In this document: positions 58,540-64,000 of the stretch, piece by piece
How the letters are laid out: the number at the start of each line of letters is the position of its first letter
Position numbering within the stretch: position 1 is the stretch's first letter
NCBI GenBank assembly: GCA_050084515.1
Contig: CM114272.1
Span: 20,894,001-20,958,000, forward strand
Direction: 5' to 3'
Length of the DNA stretch: 64,000 bases
From: Blasia pusilla
Taxonomy: Eukaryota > Marchantiophyta > Marchantiopsida > Blasiales
Position numbers and translations under genes: made by a program
The notes under the pieces: generated by a model
Databases searched by the model: none
Told to the model about the DNA's origin: nothing
What the model saw: only the letters and a program-made list of their open reading frames with translations

Positions 58540-59835
58540 CTCCACTCACGCTGGCGTCTCCCTCAACGCGTTTAGGTGGTGGGACTCTACCTCCTCCACG
58601 GGCAGCTCCACCACCATATTGGGCAACTCCAGCTCCTCATCCCCCAACGAGACCACCTGGTGCACAATCTCTAGGTCCACCCAGACTGGCTACTTGCTCT
58701 CATGCCCTCTCTGGCCCTCAGTCCGGACGTAACTCAGGGTGTAAACTGAAACATCTGATGCATGTATGACCATACCTCTGACAATAGTCCCAATGATAAC
58801 CTCTTGGTGCAGCACCATCTCCTCCTCCCTGCTGAGGCACACGTCCATGACCCTAACAAGTGCAATCATGCTGATGATGGGCTCCACCACATGACCAACA
58901 AGTAATCGTAGGCGGCTGCTGCTGTGCCGCATATGAAGCCGCAAGTCTCTGTGGCACAGTCCCCCCATATCCTCCCTGAGCTCGTGGTGCCACAGTCAAC
59001 CTATCTCGGAGTCCATGTTGCTGCATTGGTGATGCAGACAAATCGTGACTGCTCTCACCCAGAACCCATGGTGGCTACGCTCTCCTCCGCCATGTTGCAC
59101 TCAATATTCTCCGTGGTCCTAAAAACATCTCTCAACATAGGAGAGGTGTTCATAAGGAGCAACCCTTTCGCACCCGTGTCCGCATGGTCTCCGTCCAACA
59201 TCGCGTACCATGACTTGATAGCCTGAGCCTCTCTGATCCCTTGAGTGACGTTGATCAATGGCGCAAGCGAGTGTAAGCCTCATACAAACTCTCACCCGGG
59301 CGCCTCTGGAAGTTGTGGATGCTCCGCAACTTCTCTATCCATAGCCCCTCGTAGCTCGCCCTCAACTCAATGAAGAACTCAACCACGGGTTTGAACCTGG
59401 GACGAACGCGACTAGATGGTCCAACTGCTCCAATGCGAGTGACCCCTCCTAAAACATCACCAGTGGAAGAAGAAGTAGCCTCTCATGACCCCTCTCGCTC
59501 ATCTGGGAACGGCTCCATCCATGACACATAGTGTGGGTCATAGTAGAGTCGTCATGCCTCAATCTCCTAGGCATATCTGTGGGAGAACTCATAATAATCG
59601 TCCATGGGCGCCCCCTCTAAATGCTAGAACATACCGTTCCATGCTATAAACGGGTTGAACTCTCTAGAATTCCTAGCCCGTTGTGAGTCACACCAACTCC
59701 TAAACTCCATAATGAAGTCGTGTAGCTCTATAGTGTCTGCAGCACCTGAAAACCTACGCGGTCCTCTACTCCAGTCGTCCATCTCGTACACCCAACTGGT
59801 AGGACCATTCAATGTGTACGGTGGATCACTAACAC
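58540..59835 (-). pseudogene. gag (capsid and zinc knuckle), copy 2
   Basis: The N-terminal part reads EMDDWSRGPRRFSGAADTIELHDFIMEFRSWC, typical of Ty3/gypsy capsid, and includes FNPFIAWNGMF. Towards the C-terminus CWSCGGAHHQHDC is a CX2CX3HX4C zinc knuckle (near 58865-58900), which binds element RNA. Frames at 59055-59258 and 58853-59041 are joined only across stops. Confidence 0.75.
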
Positions 59836-61546
59836 ACTCCTCTACATGCTCTCCCTTGTCTCAAAACGACACAGAAGGAGATCGAGGTGGTCTCTCACGT
59901 GGAGACCCTCGAAACCTCGCACCACTCCGGGTAAACCCTCCACAACTACTCTCAAGTCCACTACCTCGCCTCTCAAAATCCCAAAAGGACGCCGTGATGG
60001 CCCTCGTGCCCCTCTCACATGATCACTCTCAATCTCGCGAGTAATCCCTCAATTGCTCGAACTAAACATACGGCATTCAATCTACACTTTCTCATCGAGA
60101 CGTGTGTTGTGCGGCTACAAGCAGCGTGGTGCGGCAAATCAACCGATCTATCGTCTCATCAACAAACCATCCTCAACTCTGGACATCCCACACAGGTCTA
60201 TGCCCCCTAAACCCATACATCATCGATGCTCCTAGCATCAGCACAAAACCCAATATCCCAAATAACTTCCCAATATCCGGAAATCCCTCACACGTGCAAG
60301 GTAAGAGACCAGAATGGGTAACCTGACAATAATGTGGATGTCGCTCCTCAACAACTACAAATCTCGATAACTCCTCCAATCAGCAAGTCGTACTCCTCTT
60401 GTATTGACGCTGCTCAAACCTCCTAGATGTGCGGTGCAGGTCCAGCGGTCCGGTGCGGCATTGACGGCACAGAACAGCACTCGGCGGCATATCCTTCTCA
60501 ATCAGCAATTCACACGCTCTGCATCTTAGTGAAGGAGCGATTCCACGATCGAGACGGTGCGGTGCAGTCACAATCGGCATGGCGCGGCAATAGGTGGCGC
60601 GTTGCGGCTACAGGCGTCACGACACGGCACTTGATCATCATCGAGCGGCTACCAATCCCAACATAGCAACATGAAATGAAAACTCAAACACCATAACCCG
60701 AGGTCACCTGCCATCATTGGTTGATGATAAAATTGTGATGACGGTGGTGGCCAAACCAAAGTACGTGATGGCGGTGCAAGTTAGAGAATCAACGATGGTC
60801 GTGGAAGACCCTCTACTCCGTAATGGCCGCAAAGGCAACTAAAGGATGTACAATAGCCGAACGCGGCACTGAGCAGCGTTAGGCGACGGCAGCGGCCGAT
60901 GGTAGATGGTGGACCGTTGATGGTGATGGTTGACCATTGACGGCGGATTGTTGATGGGGACTATGACGGCGATGGCTGCCGCCAGCGTGGTGGCTGGTTT
61001 AGGGTTTGAACAATTTAACCCTAAAAATTGCCTAGCAATGGCAGTTTTGCAAGATTGACCATAACTTTTTCTCTCGCAACTCCAAATTGTGCACTGTTTG
61101 TTGCATAGCGTGCATAGCTTTAGGATCTATGATAGGGTCAAAAATACTTGGAATTGGACATTCCAGTAAAAACTTACGGGGACTGTTGCAAAGCCCAATA
61201 TCTCATTCTCCTACACAAAATTTGGCAATGCTTCCGCCTTGATTTCTCCCAACGAAAATGTAAAATATGTGAGAACAAAAATCAGCAAGCTACATGGTGC
61301 TCCTGACAGCACCAACATAGGGCAATCTGTCCCCATACTCAATCCCTATAAAAAATTGGGCAGCGCTTTCGCGCGCAACTCTTCCACACGAAAAATCGGC
61401 AAAGGAAACATCACAAGTAAGCGGCTCTTGCTCCGGTGAGCACTCCCATGAACCGCTGAACGGGGAATACAATCCCCAACCTGAAAAACCAGTGAGTGAC
61501 TAGCGAGCTCCCCCATGAAGCTCTCTCACTCACTCATTTCTCTCTT
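59836..61546 (-). other. 5' leader of copy 2 and possible gag start
   Basis: 61000-61546 matches the leader of copy 3 (12860-13686), with 'ggtttagggtttg' and the segment around 61290-61350. 59836-60660 contains only broken frames and could be degraded N-terminal gag. No convincing primer-binding site was found beside the LTR. Confidence 0.5.
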
Positions 61547-62049
61547 TGTCAAATAAGATCAAATCTCTCTCACAACACTATAGTTCTCACATGTCTCTCT
61601 CAATGTCAAACCCAACCCACTCGCCTAATGAGAGGCTTGGGTTACACACACAAGGCAAGCAAGACCATAGTTGTGCCACCTCATGCAAAGAGGTTCAACA
61701 AAGAGAGAATGAGCTCTCAAGCTCTCTCTCCTTGAAGTATACCCTCCCCTCTCCCAAGCTCTCTCCATGGTAACCTATGCTTCCAAGTCACCTCCTTGGC
61801 TCTTGACCTGATGTAGGAGGTCAAGGGCCACTCACCAAAAATAGAAAGTCGATCATATACTCAAAATGGTATGTACCTAAAATAGTAAGTTCCTCAATAT
61901 GGCTCCAAATGAACCGAAACGAAGGGGAAACCTGCTCTCTTAGGTTTTCTGGGGCCTCAGCAGGTCATCCTTGACCTATTGAGCCTGTCCTCTACTACTC
62001 ACAAAGGCGCTCTACTAGATCTTATCGATCTATCCTAAAAGACGTGACA
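61547..62049 (-). repeat. 5' LTR of copy 2
   Basis: 503 bp. Read in sense it runs from 'tgtcacgtcttttagg' to 'cttatttgaca', giving TGTC...GACA ends. It matches the body of the other LTRs but has no module A. 'ccat' follows at 62050-62053. Confidence 0.88.
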
Positions 62050-63150
62050 CCATTGCTATATATTTGATATATAGATGTATGTATCGTATGCTTCTCTCTT
62101 TTGACCAATATTGCTTGCACAGTCAAAAGGACGAGGAGCAGAAGAACTTAGTTTCCATATCCACCATCTTCAAAGGAGTTTTGCATCACCAAGCCATTGT
62201 GGCCCTTGTCATGTTCTCAATGAGTTCTCCTCACGACATCCTTTGATGTATCCAAGCTCTGGTGTTGTATGTGCGAGGAACTTTTGGAATGTCCAGTCCT
62301 TCGCTCCCGTCATACATTTACGGTTGCATGTCATATGTTGAGTCGAGATAAATATAGACTAGTAATCTGGCGAGAAATCTTTTTTTTCGAGAGGACTTTA
62401 AACAGGTATTGGTTGAGGCCTATGGTTGAAGGCCCCCTTCTTAGAATGAGCAATTGTTAGTGGCCTTGTGAAGAAACGGTTGGATGTTGGGAAGACCTCA
62501 TGAGTGTAGGGACCTCTTGGTTTCTATGGATAAACAAGGCTTTGGTTTAACCAGAGCCTACTCCCCTCGAACGTCAATCTCTAGTGTTGCGGAAGCATAC
62601 GTTCAAAGAGAGTGAGATCTCGAGCCATTGGCTTGTTGTCTGTAGGGACCTCTTGGTTTCTATGGATAAACATGGCTCCGGTGGAAGGTGTCTGAGTGCT
62701 ATCTTGCACTTGATAGCCTTAGCTTTGGCAATTCGCTTGAGTTGGGTTATCCTCCTATTTTTATTTTACATAGGGTCCGGTCCAACTTCCCATTGATTCT
62801 TGACATGCAAAACATGAACCCATTCTATGGATTTGGTCCGAATTCAACAAGCCAATGGCTGGAGATCTCACTCTCTTTGAACGTACGCTTCCGCAACACT
62901 AGAGATTGACATTCAAGGGGAGTAGGCGCACGACACGTAGTATCGAAGCTAATCCTTGGTGAACATGAACTTGAGGTCGTAGGAGCAAGTGGACGTTTAG
63001 GGAGAACTCAACGTAGCAACGAGACCTAGACGCTCAAGGAGGGACGCAAGAGACAAGGAGGAGATATGAGTAGATGACAACTTGAGGATAGCGATCGAGG
63101 GTGAAGAACCACAAAAGTTCCAAGTCAAGTGACAAAAGCCAAGAGACAAA
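62050..63150. repeat. flank with an 83-bp inverted repeat
   Basis: 62556-62638 and 62845-62927 are imperfect inverted repeats sharing 'ctagtgttgcggaagc' and its complement, about 206 bp apart. A 31-bp direct repeat starting 'gtagggacctcttgg' lies at 62506 and 62642. It may be a foldback element or degraded LTR. No gene is supported. Confidence 0.7.
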
Positions 63151-64000
63151 CCAATGCCTGAACGTGAGCCAGTGGAAGAGACGACGACTCTCGAGATGCC
63201 GAGCTCTAGTCATGAGGATGTCCCAGATGCAAATCCTTCCACACAGTCATCAGCTCCAAACTTGAGTGACTTGGCATTCTTTGTCCAAATGATAGACTTA
63301 ATGAAGGTAATGTCGGAGCACATGACCTAGCAAAGTAGGTGGATTGTTGAGCTTGAGTCAGACACAACTTCTAGTTCTGTCAAGAAGTTATATAAGACAA
63401 ATCTGCCCACCACATTCACGGGAATGGGGTGGTTTCGAAAAGTGAACGATTTCCTTACGAAGTTGGAACTATATTTTGAGTCGCAAAGGGCAGAGGAGCA
63501 GGACAAGATGACCATGGTAGTCACGTTCCTCAAGGATCATACACTCTAATGGTAGACGGCTCATTGAAAAGAACTTCTAGCCCGTGGATCATCTCTGACT
63601 TGGGAGGAGTTCAAGGTGTTAATTGGCGACCGATTCACTCCGGAGCACCAAGAGTTCCAAGATGGTATAGAGTTTGTGCATTTGCGGCATAGTAGGTCTC
63701 TTAGCGCTTATGTGCGGGAGTTCAATGCAAAACTAAACTCGCTTCCTACGATGGATGAGTTTGCAAAGATGGTCATCTTCTTCAGTGGACTTAAGCCAAG
63801 TGCAAAAAAGGCCCTCTTCAAAATGTCGGAGTTACCAAAAATGTGTGAGCACAAAACTTTTGAAGATGGTGGAGCGAATGGGGGACGACGTGGTCCAAGT
63901 CGCAAAAATCAAAGATACCAAAAAAAAGGGGGCATCCAAGAGGACTTGGAGTGGGAGTGAGCGCGATCAAGGAGAGTGGGTCAAATGATGGGATATGTAA
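63151..64000 (+). pseudogene. gag of a second Ty3/gypsy-like family (partial)
   Basis: The reading shows LPTTFTGMGWFRKVNDFL, KLELYFESQ and LTWEEFKVLIGDRFTP, then LRHSRSLSAYVREF and FFSGLKPSAKKALF, the usual retrotransposon gag capsid blocks. In-frame stops occur near 63328 and 63547-63567. The element runs off the right end of the window. It is not closely related to gag of copies 1-3. Confidence 0.65.

Larger units (their letters stand above)
51781..62049 (-). mobile_element. Ty3/gypsy retroelement copy 2 (DNMT- and PHD-bearing family), full-length
   Basis: A 10.3-kb minus-strand element flanked by 'ccat' on both sides (51777-51780 and 62050-62053). In sense order: 5' LTR (62049-61547), leader, gag with zinc knuckle, protease, DNMT3-like methyltransferase, reverse transcriptase, RNase H, integrase, PHD finger, module A, 3' LTR, module A. 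It is the best copy for family structure. Reading frames are longer than in copy 1 but still broken, so it cannot now be autonomous. Confidence 0.92.

Overview
The window is nuclear DNA of a green plant. It carries an intron-split nuclear gene for a thylakoid stress protein (SEP2), a TSPO translocator gene, an eight-exon SAM-dependent methyltransferase gene, and dense plant-type transposons (Ty3/gypsy, Mutator-like, Helitron, perhaps CACTA). The embedded DNA methyltransferase has its motifs in the non-permuted DNMT3 order. DNMT3 is known from non-flowering plants and is missing from angiosperms, so a bryophyte, lycophyte, fern or gymnosperm is favoured, with low confidence.

Layout. 1-7461: a plus-strand, decayed Ty3/gypsy element whose pol holds protease, a cytosine-5 DNA methyltransferase, reverse transcriptase, RNase H, integrase and a PHD finger. 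A second gag/protease segment and the 3' LTR follow. 7470-9235: a broken kinase-like gene. 10372-14201: a short deletion derivative of the same retroelement family, on the minus strand with target-site duplications. 16788-29778: a Mutator-like transposon of about 13 kb with 110-bp terminal inverted repeats, an 8-bp target duplication, a SWIM/MULE transposase with two nonsense codons, and a decayed zinc-finger gene on the opposite strand. 31723-31884: a small Helitron. 32942-34146: SEP2. 40316-41104: TSPO on the minus strand. 41724-46568: transposon debris and AT-rich DNA. 46569-50425: the methyltransferase gene on the minus strand. 51219-51505: a solo LTR. 51781-62049: a full-length minus-strand copy of the methyltransferase-bearing retroelement, with target duplications. 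63151-64000: the gag start of a different Ty3-like element.

The main discovery is this retroelement family: a Ty3/gypsy polyprotein with a DNMT3-like methyltransferase inserted between protease and reverse transcriptase and a PHD reader after integrase. The element therefore carries both a DNA-methylation writer and a probable histone-tail reader. Both gene-bearing copies are broken by stops and frameshifts, so activity must be judged from other copies in the genome. The three host genes appear intact and are separated by intergenic DNA in which I see no further genes.
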